This document shows positions 8,640-17,828 of a stretch of DNA of 34,651 bases, in pieces (the first letter of the stretch is position 1; the number at the start of each line of letters is the position of its first letter). This stretch comes from Candidatus Zixiibacteriota bacterium. Its GTDB lineage: Bacteria; Zixibacteria; MSB-5A5; UM-FILTER-46-8. The notes under the pieces were generated by a model. The model did not search any database, had not been told where the DNA came from, and saw only the letters and a list, made by a program, of their open reading frames with translations. A program made the translations under genes and the position numbers. The stretch covers positions 1 through 34,651 of the forward strand of contig WJIJ01000174.1 of assembly GCA_014730345.1 (NCBI GenBank), read 5' to 3'.

Positions 8640-9227
8640 TTATAAAAGCCCGCGCCCCAACTCATACGCTTTTTCCATCAATTCATCATTTTCAATCACA
8701 ACACCCTTTCGGAGGGTGCTCGAGCGGATATCGATTTCATCGTAGAATTCAATACCGGTCCACTTGAAAAATCCCTTGATAACGGTGCGGGCGCAATGGA
8801 ATTTCTGCCTTTGTCCCCCGGAAAGTATGATTATGCCCTTCCGCCCTCTTAAATCCCTTTTTAAAAACTGCACCTCATCCGGTTCATCATTTAAATCATC
8901 AGGAAAGATAGCGGGCCTTATGCAATTGCACCGGTCTATAAATAATTTTGACTGGGCGGAAACGGTATCGAAATGAACCGGGCTGGCGAAGATGATCACA
9001 TCGGATTCAAGTAAATCCCGGTACATCTTCTGCAATCCGCCGTCGAAGAAACAGTATTCAGGATACGGACTTTCGCCGCAGGATTGGCACGGTAAAATGG
9101 GGAAATCATTGAGATGATAGTTATTCGCTTCGGCACCAAGCGATTGCGCTGCCGCAAGTACTTGTTTGATAATGATTTCGCAGTTCCCATCTTTGACCGG
9201 AGAACCATTAAACGCGGTAATAATCAT
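8640..9227 (-). CDS. Flavodoxin-fold NAD(P)H-dependent FMN reductase / iron-sulfur flavoprotein family
   Basis: The protein has 195 residues. The N-terminus AFNGSPVKDGNCEIII is the phosphate-binding loop of the NADPH-dependent FMN reductase family. A cysteine group follows at about residue 47 (PCQSCGESPYPEYC, C-x2-C-x8-C), placed like the cysteines of iron-sulphur flavoproteins, although the spacing is not the classical one and a cluster is uncertain. FASPVHFDTVSAQSKLFIDR is the typical flavin-contact segment. It is a cytoplasmic redox enzyme with unknown electron acceptor. Its ATG overlaps the stop of the ABC-F gene by four bases, so it is the last gene of the long minus-strand operon and is probably translationally coupled. 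Confidence 0.8.
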   Translation of the reverse strand: MIITAFNGSPVKDGNCEIIIKQVLAAAQSLGAEANNYHLNDFPILPCQSCGESPYPEYCFFDGGLQKMYRDLLESDVIIFASPVHFDTVSAQSKLFIDRCNCIRPAIFPDDLNDEPDEVQFLKRDLRGRKGIIILSGGQRQKFHCARTVIKGFFKWTGIEFYDEIDIRSSTLRKGVVIENDELMEKAYELGRGLL

Positions 9228-11116
9228 AATTTACCGTTCAACTCTTCCCATTTTTCCATTAATTCCAGGGCATCAGATTCCAATGATTCGGTTTCCATAC
9301 GCAGTTCTTCCAGTTTCTCCCAATCCGATGATAATTCTTCGTTTTCCATTGCCGTTCTATTATTGGTAATCTTTTCCTCAAGCTCCTCAATCTGCTTTTC
9401 AATTTTCTTCATTTTATCCCTCACTCTGCTTCGTTCTTTGCCTTCGCGGTAAGTGGCAAGGGATTTCTTTTCGCCTGTATTTACCGGCTTTACTATCGCT
9501 TTATAATCAACACTATCTACTGCTCTTTTCTTTTCCAGATAATAATCATAATTGCCGGCATAATATTTAATATTTCCATTTTCAAATGAATACAATTTAT
9601 CGATTATGTTGTTCAAGAAATATCGGTCATGTGATACCACCAAAATAGTTCCGGGGAAATCAGAAAGCAAATCCTCAAGAACCTCCCGCGATGCTATATC
9701 CAGATGGTTGGTCGGCTCATCAAGTAGCAGAAAATTATGGTGTTTAAGAAACAACATTGCCAGCGCGAGCCTGGCCGTTTCACCTCCGGAAAGGCTTTTA
9801 GCTATTCTAAGGGGCTCATCACCGGTGAAGAGAAACCGTCCGAGATAGGAACGCACCCGCACCTCCTCCCAATCCGGCACCAGATCCCATATCTGGTCGA
9901 TTATGGAACGCTCATAAGCTATCTCTTCTCTCTGCTGGGCAAAGTAACCAATAGATACCCGGCTACCAACCTTCACGGTTCCATTGTCCGGTATGAGAGC
10001 CCCGGTAATAATTTTTAGCAGGGTTGATTTCCCACAAGCATTGGGACCGATAATTCCGGCGGCCTCTCCCCTTTCGAGCCCCAGACTGATATTTTCCAAA
10101 ACCGGGGTGGAGTTATAGGATTTGCTTACATCCTCGATTTCCAACACGTTCAATGGCAATCTCGGAATATCGCCGATAACGGGTTTCATAACCGAATCGG
10201 AAAGCATGGGCCTTTCCACCGGTTCGAGTTTCTGGAGCATGCGGCGCCGAGACTGGGCTTGTTTGGTTTTCTGCCCTACTATATTGCGGCGGATAAATTC
10301 TTTCTGCCGTTCGATTTCTTCCTGCTGGCGTTCGTACTTTTTCATCTGGAGTTCGATACTCTTCGCCTTTTTAGGCAGATAACCAGAGTAATTCACCCCC
10401 GGGTAATACTCCAAACGCCGGAATTCAACCTCGCAGATGGAAGTTACCACGTTATCAAGGAAAGCCCTGTCATGCGAGATTATTATCGCCCCTCCTTCGA
10501 ATCCCTTAAGGTAATTCTCGAGGAATTCAATGGCATTCAAATCGAGGTGATTAGTGGGTTCGTCGAGTAAGAGCAAGTCGGCGCCGGAAAGGAGCACCTT
10601 AGCCAGCTCCGCCCTGTTTCGCTGTCCACCTGAAAGTTCGCCCAGTTTCTTGTTGAATTCGCTTTCGGAAAATCCAACTCCCTCGAGGATATTTTGAACT
10701 CGTCTCTCAATGGAGTCGCCGTCCGCGTGTTCGTATTTTTCCAGTAGTTGACCGTATTCCCGTAACAACTCCTCATCATCCGCTTTGGATTCCATCTCCG
10801 ACTCAAGCTCTTTCAACCGCTCCCGGCTCCGGAGAACATCGGCGAAGGTCCGTGTTATTTCATCAATTAATGTCCTCTCACCCACGAATTCCTGCTGTTG
10901 CTTTAGGTAAGCGGTTTTAATTTGAGATGGCATCATTATAGAGCCGGATTCAGGCTGGATATTTCCCTCGATAGCCTCCAACAACGTGGTCTTGCCTTCA
11001 CCGTTGCGGCCTATAAGGCCAATCCTTTCACCCTTAGTAACCCGCAGGGAAACGTCAAGGAGCACCGGGATAGTGCTGTAATAGACTGAGGCGTTGTTTA
11101 TATCGAGTAAAAGCAT
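9224..11116 (-). CDS. ABC-F family ATPase (Uup/EttA-like ribosome-associated protein)
   Basis: The protein has 630 residues from ATG 11116. A TTG at 11155 is in frame, but it adds 13 residues outside the family start, which is normally MLLLDINNAS-like. Two ATP-binding cassettes are present: Walker A GRNGEGKTT with signature LSGGQRNRA and LLLLDEPTNHLD, then GPNACGKST with LSGGETARL and a second LLLDEPTNHLD. There is no transmembrane domain. Between the cassettes is a charged arm (RRNIVGQKTKQAQSRRR), the P-site tRNA interaction region of ABC-F factors. A C-terminal coiled coil of about 80 residues resembles Uup/ABCF3-type proteins. It likely acts on stalled or early elongating ribosomes. No antibiotic-resistance subfamily could be assigned. 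Confidence 0.9.
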   Translation of the reverse strand: MLLLDINNASVYYSTIPVLLDVSLRVTKGERIGLIGRNGEGKTTLLEAIEGNIQPESGSIMMPSQIKTAYLKQQQEFVGERTLIDEITRTFADVLRSRERLKELESEMESKADDEELLREYGQLLEKYEHADGDSIERRVQNILEGVGFSESEFNKKLGELSGGQRNRAELAKVLLSGADLLLLDEPTNHLDLNAIEFLENYLKGFEGGAIIISHDRAFLDNVVTSICEVEFRRLEYYPGVNYSGYLPKKAKSIELQMKKYERQQEEIERQKEFIRRNIVGQKTKQAQSRRRMLQKLEPVERPMLSDSVMKPVIGDIPRLPLNVLEIEDVSKSYNSTPVLENISLGLERGEAAGIIGPNACGKSTLLKIITGALIPDNGTVKVGSRVSIGYFAQQREEIAYERSIIDQIWDLVPDWEEVRVRSYLGRFLFTGDEPLRIAKSLSGGETARLALAMLFLKHHNFLLLDEPTNHLDIASREVLEDLLSDFPGTILVVSHDRYFLNNIIDKLYSFENGNIKYYAGNYDYYLEKKRAVDSVDYKAIVKPVNTGEKKSLATYREGKERSRVRDKMKKIEKQIEELEEKITNNRTAMENEELSSDWEKLEELRMETESLESDALELMEKWEELNGKL

Positions 11117-11177
11117 AAACCGAATAATAATAAACAGCCGGCAGGATTTCCACAAAAACTAAGACAAGAAGTCCGCT

Positions 11178-11621
11178 TTATCTCTGGTATTTGCCCCCGG
11201 AGAGGATATCGAAAGCGCGGTATAATTGTTCAAGCACGACAAGCAGGCTCAGGCGATGGCCGAATGTCATCGGGGAAAGCGAAACCACGTTTTCCGCGGC
11301 TTTTATGATTTCCTTCGAAAATCCGGAATGACCGCCGATAAGTACCGCCAACCGGCCGCCGGTATGTCCGAGATCGTGTATAAGTTTGGCGAAACCCGTT
11401 GTATCTAAATTTTTACCGCTTTCGTCCATTAAGATAAACGGGATGCCGGATTTCAACCGGTCCAAAAGGTCTGAGGGATTGGTCGATTGCCCGATTTCGG
11501 GATTGAAGTTTACGATATTTATTGAGGCGTAGGATTTGAGTATTTTGATATAGTGTTTAACTCCTTCCACAGCCCAATCCTTTTTATCTTTGCCTCCGAT
11601 ATAGATGTCGATAAAATACAT
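11178..11621 (-). CDS. rlmH: 23S rRNA pseudouridine-1915 N3-methyltransferase RlmH
   Basis: The protein has 147 residues, close to the usual ~155. It has a SPOUT-fold methyltransferase layout with ILMDESGKNLDT, AVLIGGHSGF (the glycine-rich SAM-binding knot loop), SLSPMTFGHRLSLLVVLEQLYRA and a short C-terminus. It methylates pseudouridine 1915 in helix 69 of the large-subunit rRNA, on assembled ribosomes. The C-terminal tripeptide, normally YHR/YHK, is YQR here, so one histidine of a conserved substrate/SAM contact is replaced by glutamine. It lies between yjbQ and the ABC-F gene in the same operon. Confidence 0.93.
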   Translation of the reverse strand: MYFIDIYIGGKDKKDWAVEGVKHYIKILKSYASINIVNFNPEIGQSTNPSDLLDRLKSGIPFILMDESGKNLDTTGFAKLIHDLGHTGGRLAVLIGGHSGFSKEIIKAAENVVSLSPMTFGHRLSLLVVLEQLYRAFDILSGGKYQR

Positions 11622-11625
11622 AAAA

Positions 11626-12024
11626 CTATCCCGAAATAGCTTTGAGAATCACTCTTCTTGAGCGGGGACCGTCATACTCGCAAAAGTAAATCCCCTGCCA
11701 TCTGCCCAATATCAGGCGTCCGTTTTCGATAACAATGGTTTCGGAAGCGCCGGTCAGAGTGGATTTGATATGGGAGTCGCTGTTGCCTTCGGCGTGCGAA
11801 AATCCGGCTTCGTGAGGAATTAATTTACTGAGAAAGTTGGTAATATCGCTCCGGACCGAAGGGTCGGCGTCTTCATTGATAGTTATTCCAGCGGTAGTAT
11901 GTGGAGTATAAACGATTACAATACCATCTTCAATTCCATTATCGCCGATGAATTCTTCGACCCGCGAAGTAATATCCACAAGCTGATTTCGTGAATCAGT
12001 TTTAACAGATAATTCCGCTTTCAT
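11626..12024 (-). CDS. yjbQ: YjbQ/UPF0047 family protein
   Basis: The protein has 132 residues, the standard length. The family pattern is clear: VYTPHTTAGITINE, a SHAEGNSDSHIKS block with the conserved histidines, and LGRWQGIYFCEYDGPRSRRV. The histidines cluster in a trimeric active-site-like pocket. Family members have been reported to have weak thiamine phosphate synthase activity, and the physiological role is debated. It starts two bases after the ftsY stop and ends four bases before rlmH, so it is co-transcribed. Confidence 0.92.
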   Translation of the reverse strand: MKAELSVKTDSRNQLVDITSRVEEFIGDNGIEDGIVIVYTPHTTAGITINEDADPSVRSDITNFLSKLIPHEAGFSHAEGNSDSHIKSTLTGASETIVIENGRLILGRWQGIYFCEYDGPRSRRVILKAISG

Positions 12025-12026
12025 AA

Positions 12027-12947
12027 TTATCCCTTCTCAAAAATAGCGGAAATAAATTTATCGGGGTCGAAAAGCTCGAAGTCATCGATGCCTTCGCCGA
12101 ATCCGATATATTTAACCGGCACTTTATATTCGGCGGCGGCGGCGAGAACCACGCCGCCCTTGGCGGTCCCGTCCATTTTGGTAAGCACAATACCGGTTAA
12201 ACCTACCGCCTCGTCAAATATTTTAACCTGGGTTAAACCATTCTGCCCGGTGGTAGCGTCAATAACCAGCAGGACCTCATTGGGCTCAACGCCCTTAGCC
12301 TTCACAACGACCCTCTTAATCTTCTTAAGTTCTTCCATAAGGTTGCTTTTGGTGTGCAATCTTCCCGCGGTGTCGATTATAACCAGGTCTTTGGACCTCG
12401 ATTTGGCGGCGCTTACGGCATCGAAGGCAACCGCGGCCGGGTCCGCCCCCTGGCCGTGTTTAACGATATCGCATCCGGCCCGGCCGGCCCAGATATCAAG
12501 CTGTTCAACGGCGGCGGCGCGGAATGTATCACAGGCGGCGAGGAGAACGGATTTTCCATCGGATTTAAATTTATTGGCCATTTTGGCGATTGATGTTGTC
12601 TTACCGGTGCCGTTCACGCCCACTACCATAATCACGCCCGGCTTCTCATCATTAGTTTCGACCTTCAATTCGCCGGCGGATGTTAAAATTTCTACAGCGG
12701 TGCTCTTAATCAACTCCTCGAGTTGTTCGCTTTCAGTTATCCGGCCTCCGCTATATTCCTCACGCGCTTTCTCCACTATTTCCAAGGCGGCTTTGGGGCC
12801 GATATCGGCGGTGATCAACACCTCTTCGAGGTCATCGAGCAGTTCATCATCAATCTTTTTGCCTACCCCGAGGACACTCTGGATTCCCGATGAAATCTTG
12901 TTGGTGGTCTTGGAGAGCCTTTCCCTTAATGATTTTATTGAAATCAC
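12027..12947 (-). CDS. ftsY: Signal recognition particle receptor FtsY
   Basis: The protein has 306 residues from a GTG start preceded by GGGA. It carries the NG domains only, without the long acidic A domain of enterobacterial FtsY. N-domain helices occupy about residues 1-95. The SRP-GTPase G domain has GVNGTGKTT at about 110-118, DTFRAAAVEQL, DTAGR near 194, TKMDG near 256 and the C-terminal GFGEGIDDFELFDP. It docks ribosome-SRP complexes at the inner membrane through a matching GTPase dimer with Ffh. It follows smc by four bases; smc-ftsY adjacency is common in bacteria. Confidence 0.96.
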   Translation of the reverse strand: MISIKSLRERLSKTTNKISSGIQSVLGVGKKIDDELLDDLEEVLITADIGPKAALEIVEKAREEYSGGRITESEQLEELIKSTAVEILTSAGELKVETNDEKPGVIMVVGVNGTGKTTSIAKMANKFKSDGKSVLLAACDTFRAAAVEQLDIWAGRAGCDIVKHGQGADPAAVAFDAVSAAKSRSKDLVIIDTAGRLHTKSNLMEELKKIKRVVVKAKGVEPNEVLLVIDATTGQNGLTQVKIFDEAVGLTGIVLTKMDGTAKGGVVLAAAAEYKVPVKYIGFGEGIDDFELFDPDKFISAIFEKG

Positions 12948-12951
12948 TTGT

Positions 12952-15900
12952 CTATCCCGTTGTTTGCATTGTTGTCGTTTCTTCCGGTTCGTATTCTCCG
13001 AATCTCACTGATAATATCTTGGAAACGCCCGGTTTTTCCATGGTGACGCCGTACATTATATCGCTGGCTTCCATGGTCAGTTTATTGTGGGTTATTATAA
13101 TAAACTGGGTATTTGATGAAAAATCTTTTACGAGCCGCAGGAACCTGCGCAGGTTGTTGTCATCGAGGGGGGCATCTATCTCATCAAGAATACAGAAAGG
13201 CGAGGGTTTTACGAAGTAGATACTGAAAAGAAGGGCGATGGCGGTCAAAGCCCTCTCCCCGCCGGACAACTGGGCTAATGATAGTATTTTCTTTCCTCTG
13301 GGCCTCGCGCTTATCTCAATTGGCGACTCCAGGGGATTGGAGCTTTCGGCCAGCTTCACATCGGCCTCGCCTCCCTCGAAAAGCCTTTCGAACACATCGC
13401 GGAATTTGGCGCGAATTGTCTCGAAGGTATCGATGAACTTTTCGGAAGCGGTTTTATTAATCTCCGATATTACTTCTTTGAGTGAATCTTTCGATTCAAT
13501 TAAGTCATCGCGTTGCTTGGAGAGAAAATCGAACCGGTCGCGGGTTTTGGTATACTGCTCCAACGCCAGCATATTCACCGCGCCCATCCTGCTTATCTTG
13601 CCCTCTAAATCATCGAGTTCAGATTCCGCTTCCTCGACATCAAAACCGCCGGATTGAGTGTCAATCTCGGTGATGTCGAAACCATATTCCTCGATACCCC
13701 TTTGTTTGAGAAATTTCTGTTCGTTGTAGCCTTCTGACAGGAGGAGGTCAAGATGATGCTCCCGGGAAATTAGATCATTTATTTGCCTACGCAACGATGA
13801 AAGCGCTTTTTCGTGTTCATCGATGATTTCCTCCCGTCCGGCCAATTCCCCGCTGACTTCGTTTATACGCGATGTTAAAACCTCTTTCTGCTCTCCAAGT
13901 TCTTTTATCCGTCCCTTTAATCCCTCTTTTTCCCCATTGAGCATTTCAAGTTCTTCAACTGCCGAATCGCGTTGGATTGAATATTCCTCGATATTTGATT
14001 TTGCCCGCAAAGATAGTTCATCAATATTGTTCAACTCATCCTCGAAACGCCTTAGTTCCGATTGGGTATTGAGGAGTTCCATACGGGATGCGTTTACCTC
14101 CCGGGTAAGTTCACGGTATTCGGCTTCAGCCCTCTCCAGTTCCTCGGATTGTTCGTTAATTTCCCTGCGGGTATTATCACAACGGTTATTGAGTTCGTTC
14201 AACGCGTTTTGGATGTTGGATATATTTTCATTAATACCGTCTATTTTTTCCTGCGTTTCCCCTATCTCGCCGTCGATATCGGAGGCGTTCTCTTTCAAAT
14301 GCCGGATATTGCTTTTATGGGAATCAATTTCCCTTTCCACACTGTTGATGCCGGTGGCGGTTACACTTAATTCATCGGTAATATCAGTTAAACTGGTTTT
14401 CCATTCGAGTTCTTCGGCAGATAAAGATGAAATTCTATTATTAATTCCATCAATAGTCGCTTTAACCGTTTGAAGTTCTTCATTCAATTTCCCGATAGCC
14501 GCTTCCCTGCCGATAATTGAACTCTCGGTGCCATAACTTCCCCCGCCGATTATTCCCCCCCAGCGAAAATAATCGCCCTGGTGGGTAACGATAGAAAGTC
14601 CGGGCACGAGCGAGTTGGATACCTCAAGGGCGGAGTCGCGATCATTCATTAAAACAACATTGCCGAAGAGCAAATCCACAATTCGTTTATGTCCGGAGTG
14701 TTCGATCTTTTCGCTTAGCCTTCCTTCACAAGCGCCGGAATTTGAAATCGCATCCGGGATTTCGAGAAGCGTGACTCCGGTCTCATCATCCATCACCAAT
14801 TCAGCGTTACCGGTACGATTTTCCTTCAATCCGTCGAGGGCTTTAAAAGCATCCCCGGCAGATGCGCAAAGTATAAGCTCCGCGTCTGTGCCAAGCGCCG
14901 ATTCAACGGCGGCCGTTAATTCCTCTGGTATCTGAATATGATTGATAATAGCGCCTTTGATTCCGGGATTTTCATTCATACCGTTAAGTACCGCCCGGGA
15001 GCCTTCTCGATAACCCTCATAAGATGATTTTAATTCATTCAAGGTTTCGTACCTGGCCGTCAGTGAACTTCTACTGTTACTAAGTTCCGCCGCTTTAGCG
15101 CGTTCTTCGGCTAATTTCGTGGAAACTTCCTTTAATTTCTCTTCGGCAGTCGATTGTTCTCCCCTGAGTTTTGAAATTTTCGCTGTCAATCCGGCGAGTT
15201 CGGTTTCGGAATCTGCGAGATATTTTTGAACGCTCTCATGGCGCGAGGTTATTTCATCCCGACGCACGGTTAAGCTGTTTAACTTGTCCCGGTACTCTTC
15301 CCGGTGCGAATTCATTGCATCAAGATTGGAACGAGCGGAGGCTATTTCCGCGTTCAACGATTCCATCCTCTCGCGGGCGGGTTGGATATCCTTGGATTTC
15401 TCATCGAGGTTTTTCTCGGCTTCCGTAAGGGCCGTCTCTTTTTGATTGTAATTATTCTCGAGTTCGGTTTGCCTGTGAGAGTATTCCTCGAATTTACCCT
15501 GAAGTTCTTCGCGGCGGTTTCCAAGCTCCTCCACCCTCAAGCGCGATTTTTCGAGCTCGGAGTTAAGACGGTCACGGTTGGCCAAAAGGTTTTCCGAACG
15601 TTCAATTTTTACGGAGTAATCTTTTTCGCATCTCACCAGCTCATTCTGGATAGGAGACAATTCTATATTAAGTTCCCGCAACCTGCTTTTAACATCTTCG
15701 AGAGTAAATTTTTCTTTCTCCAGCTCTGCCTCGCGGGAAGCCGATTCGCCTTTTAAAAATGTCAATTTATCGGAAACGAGGTCTTTATCCCGTTTGTTAA
15801 CGCCAAGTTTATTATCAAGGTGCCGGTATTTGTAACTCAATACCTTTGCCGCCAATTCCTTTACCCGGTCGGTATATTTTTTATATCTTTCCGCTTTCGA

Positions 15901-16527
15901 TGCCTGCCGTTTTAATGAATTAACCTGTTTTTCAACCTCGGAAGCGATATCGGAAATGCGGATAAGATCGGAGCTGACAGCTTCGAGTTTCCGGAGGGTT
16001 TCTATACGACGTAATTTATAACCGGTAATACCGGATGCCTCCTCGAAAAGAAAACGCCGGTCGTCGGTTTTATCGGATAGAATGGCCTCAATCATTTTAA
16101 GTTCGATGACCGAATACGCTCCGGGCCCGATACCGGTGTTCATAAGCAGTCCGGTAATATCCTTCAGGCGGACATTTTGATTATTGAGCACATACTCGCT
16201 CTCGCCGGAACGGAAAAGCCTGCGGGTGATGCGAACCGTTTCATAATCGATAGGGAGCAGTCCCTGGCTGTTATCAAACTGGAGTGATACCTCCGCCATC
16301 CCCAGGGGTTTCATCTCGGCGGTGCCGTTGAAAATAACTTCCTCCATTTTGTCGCCGCGGAGGAGAGACACTTTCTGTTCGCCCAGCACCCAGCGTATGG
16401 AATCGAGGATATTGGTTTTTCCGCAACCATTGGGTCCCACGATAGCGATGATATCGGCGCCGAAATCAAGGGTACTACTCTCCGGGAAAGACTTGAATCC
16501 ATTTATCTTCAAACTGCTCAGGTACAT
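12952..16527 (-). CDS. smc: Chromosome segregation protein SMC
   Basis: The protein has 1191 residues, full length. The N-terminal ATPase half has Walker A GPNGCGKT (residues 31-38). Two long coiled-coil arms rich in Glu/Lys/Arg flank a hinge at about 510-660 that contains GAIINHI and a glycine-rich WGGIIGGGSYG end. The C-terminal half has the signature LSGGERALT (about 1090) and Walker B FCILDEIDAPLDD (about 1119). SMC dimers with ScpA/ScpB load on and organise the chromosome. The gene's ATG follows the stop codon of the upstream gene without a gap (TAGATG), and ftsY follows. No scpA/scpB is in the window. Confidence 0.97.
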   Translation of the reverse strand: MYLSSLKINGFKSFPESSTLDFGADIIAIVGPNGCGKTNILDSIRWVLGEQKVSLLRGDKMEEVIFNGTAEMKPLGMAEVSLQFDNSQGLLPIDYETVRITRRLFRSGESEYVLNNQNVRLKDITGLLMNTGIGPGAYSVIELKMIEAILSDKTDDRRFLFEEASGITGYKLRRIETLRKLEAVSSDLIRISDIASEVEKQVNSLKRQASKAERYKKYTDRVKELAAKVLSYKYRHLDNKLGVNKRDKDLVSDKLTFLKGESASREAELEKEKFTLEDVKSRLRELNIELSPIQNELVRCEKDYSVKIERSENLLANRDRLNSELEKSRLRVEELGNRREELQGKFEEYSHRQTELENNYNQKETALTEAEKNLDEKSKDIQPARERMESLNAEIASARSNLDAMNSHREEYRDKLNSLTVRRDEITSRHESVQKYLADSETELAGLTAKISKLRGEQSTAEEKLKEVSTKLAEERAKAAELSNSRSSLTARYETLNELKSSYEGYREGSRAVLNGMNENPGIKGAIINHIQIPEELTAAVESALGTDAELILCASAGDAFKALDGLKENRTGNAELVMDDETGVTLLEIPDAISNSGACEGRLSEKIEHSGHKRIVDLLFGNVVLMNDRDSALEVSNSLVPGLSIVTHQGDYFRWGGIIGGGSYGTESSIIGREAAIGKLNEELQTVKATIDGINNRISSLSAEELEWKTSLTDITDELSVTATGINSVEREIDSHKSNIRHLKENASDIDGEIGETQEKIDGINENISNIQNALNELNNRCDNTRREINEQSEELERAEAEYRELTREVNASRMELLNTQSELRRFEDELNNIDELSLRAKSNIEEYSIQRDSAVEELEMLNGEKEGLKGRIKELGEQKEVLTSRINEVSGELAGREEIIDEHEKALSSLRRQINDLISREHHLDLLLSEGYNEQKFLKQRGIEEYGFDITEIDTQSGGFDVEEAESELDDLEGKISRMGAVNMLALEQYTKTRDRFDFLSKQRDDLIESKDSLKEVISEINKTASEKFIDTFETIRAKFRDVFERLFEGGEADVKLAESSNPLESPIEISARPRGKKILSLAQLSGGERALTAIALLFSIYFVKPSPFCILDEIDAPLDDNNLRRFLRLVKDFSSNTQFIIITHNKLTMEASDIMYGVTMEKPGVSKILSVRFGEYEPEETTTMQTTG

Positions 16528-17103
16528 CTACTCCTCCACATCAAATTCGAGCTTTTCGAGGGATTTATCCCAATTAAAGAAATTATATACAAATTCAAAC
16601 ATATCATCATATTTTTTTTCAATAGACGCCGTGAGATCCGAGCGAACCTGTAGATTATAAAAAGGGACTCCCAGACCGTTCTCCATTCCAATCCTTGCCG
16701 AAGCCCCGCTTTTCAATGCTATTATAGCGTTATAAGGAGTTTGGGACGGTTCAAGATCGATGGCGATTTTAGGGATGAAGTGGCTGACCCTTTGGATGAA
16801 ATCTCTATGGGGCAGATCGAACTTCGTCTGGTGGGAAATACCGGGATAATAAACTTCATATCCATTTGTGAGGTCGGCTACTAAACCGGTGGGGAAACGT
16901 GATGCCACAAACTTAAGCGTAGTTCTTGTACTTATATGTTTGAGCAGTTCCACAATATCGCCATAGAATTGCGCGTAACGGAGATTGGCTGGTAATATTA
17001 CTAATATACGGCGCGGCTGTTGAAGCACATCGTAAAACGATATCGGGCTGGTTTGGTATCTCCAGCGGTTGAATTCAATTATCATTCTCTGGGCTATTTT
17101 CAT
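16528..17103 (-). CDS. Small protein resembling the N-terminal half of glycosyltransferase family 9 (heptosyltransferase-like)
   Basis: The protein has 191 residues. I do not recognise it with certainty. RRILVILPANLRYAQFYGDI resembles the first strand and loop of heptosyltransferases, and IAIDLEPSQTPYNAI with SGASARIGM resembles their mid N-domain segment (DL...sga..RIG). The second Rossmann domain of a true GT9 enzyme, with the nucleotide-sugar site, is missing, so activity as a glycosyltransferase is doubtful. The ATG overlaps the rodZ-like stop (ATGA), and its stop touches the smc start, so it is embedded in the operon and translationally coupled on both sides. A role between cell shape (RodZ) and chromosome organisation (SMC) is conceivable, but only from position. 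Confidence 0.5.
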   Translation of the reverse strand: MKIAQRMIIEFNRWRYQTSPISFYDVLQQPRRILVILPANLRYAQFYGDIVELLKHISTRTTLKFVASRFPTGLVADLTNGYEVYYPGISHQTKFDLPHRDFIQRVSHFIPKIAIDLEPSQTPYNAIIALKSGASARIGMENGLGVPFYNLQVRSDLTASIEKKYDDMFEFVYNFFNWDKSLEKLEFDVEE

Positions 17104-17828
17104 TTCGCGGTCTCACCTATCAACAGGGAATCCCTCAGTTTGACGACTGTAAGCGAATCGATAACGACCATCAAACTCTCAGTTTCTTCATAAGGTACAT
17201 ACAAAGGGAAATTATTGGCGTAAATGCGGATATTTTCCGGATCATGTATAGTCACATGGTACATATCCCTGTCCCGAAATCTAAGCAACTCACCGCGAGT
17301 CAACTCGCCGCGGTAGAGCGTATCATCACCCGCGCTTATCTTAAGCGCCGCGCTTCCGAAAGCCATCAACTCCAATAAAAGTTTCTCCTCGGAATTGTTT
17401 TCCAGGGGTTTTCGCACGTTTGTATCCCGTGGTTCCACAAATGTATATTTCTCTATAATTTCAGAATTGTATCCCACAGCGAATATCGCCGCAACCGAAA
17501 CGAAGAAAAAGACACCTACCTGAAGCCAGCGTCTTCCCGGTTGGTCTTTTTTTTCCTCCTTCCTTCTCCCATCCTCGCCTTCATCGTCCCTTTTTTTATT
17601 TTCGGCAATTAATGGTTCAATCTCTACATCTAAATATTTGGCATAAGATTTTACAAATGGAGCGATATAGGCTTCAGCCGGAAGCTGGTCATAATTCTCA
17701 CTCTCGATTGCCTTAAGGTGATTTAATTGAATCCTTGTGCCCGAGCGTACATCCTCCAGGCTTATCTTTTTGGCTTCCCTTTGTTCCCATAGGAATTTGC
17801 CAACACCCCTGTAATCGTTAGCGGCCAT
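17100..17828 (-). CDS. RodZ-like helix-turn-helix membrane protein
   Basis: The protein has 242 residues. An Xre-type helix-turn-helix occupies about residues 9-70 (VGKFLWEQREAKKISLEDV, with RIQLNHLKAIE as recognition region and AYIAPFVKSYAKYL after it), the hallmark of the RodZ N-terminus. A charged linker follows, then one transmembrane helix at about 101-120 and a C-terminal periplasmic beta domain (DUF4115-like, about 150-235) with SAALKISAGDDTLYRGELTRG. RodZ links MreB to the elongation machinery; in other lineages related proteins have been given regulatory roles. It overlaps maf upstream by 11 bases and the GT9-like gene downstream by 4. Confidence 0.85.
   Translation of the reverse strand: MAANDYRGVGKFLWEQREAKKISLEDVRSGTRIQLNHLKAIESENYDQLPAEAYIAPFVKSYAKYLDVEIEPLIAENKKRDDEGEDGRRKEEKKDQPGRRWLQVGVFFFVSVAAIFAVGYNSEIIEKYTFVEPRDTNVRKPLENNSEEKLLLELMAFGSAALKISAGDDTLYRGELTRGELLRFRDRDMYHVTIHDPENIRIYANNFPLYVPYEETESLMVVIDSLTVVKLRDSLLIGETAK

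Noticed and set aside
11117-11155. TTG start at 11155 for the ABC-F gene
   Set aside because: Adds a hydrophobic 13-residue lead not found in ABC-F proteins; ATG 11116 gives the normal start.
12088-13011. Open frame of 307 codons on the plus strand opposite ftsY
   Set aside because: It mirrors the ftsY codons (Ser/Thr/Ala/Pro-rich shadow), has no ribosome site and no recognisable domain; ftsY is unambiguous.
13823-14473. Open frame of 216 codons on the plus strand opposite smc
   Set aside because: Serine-rich antisense shadow of the SMC coiled coil; SMC is certain on the minus strand.
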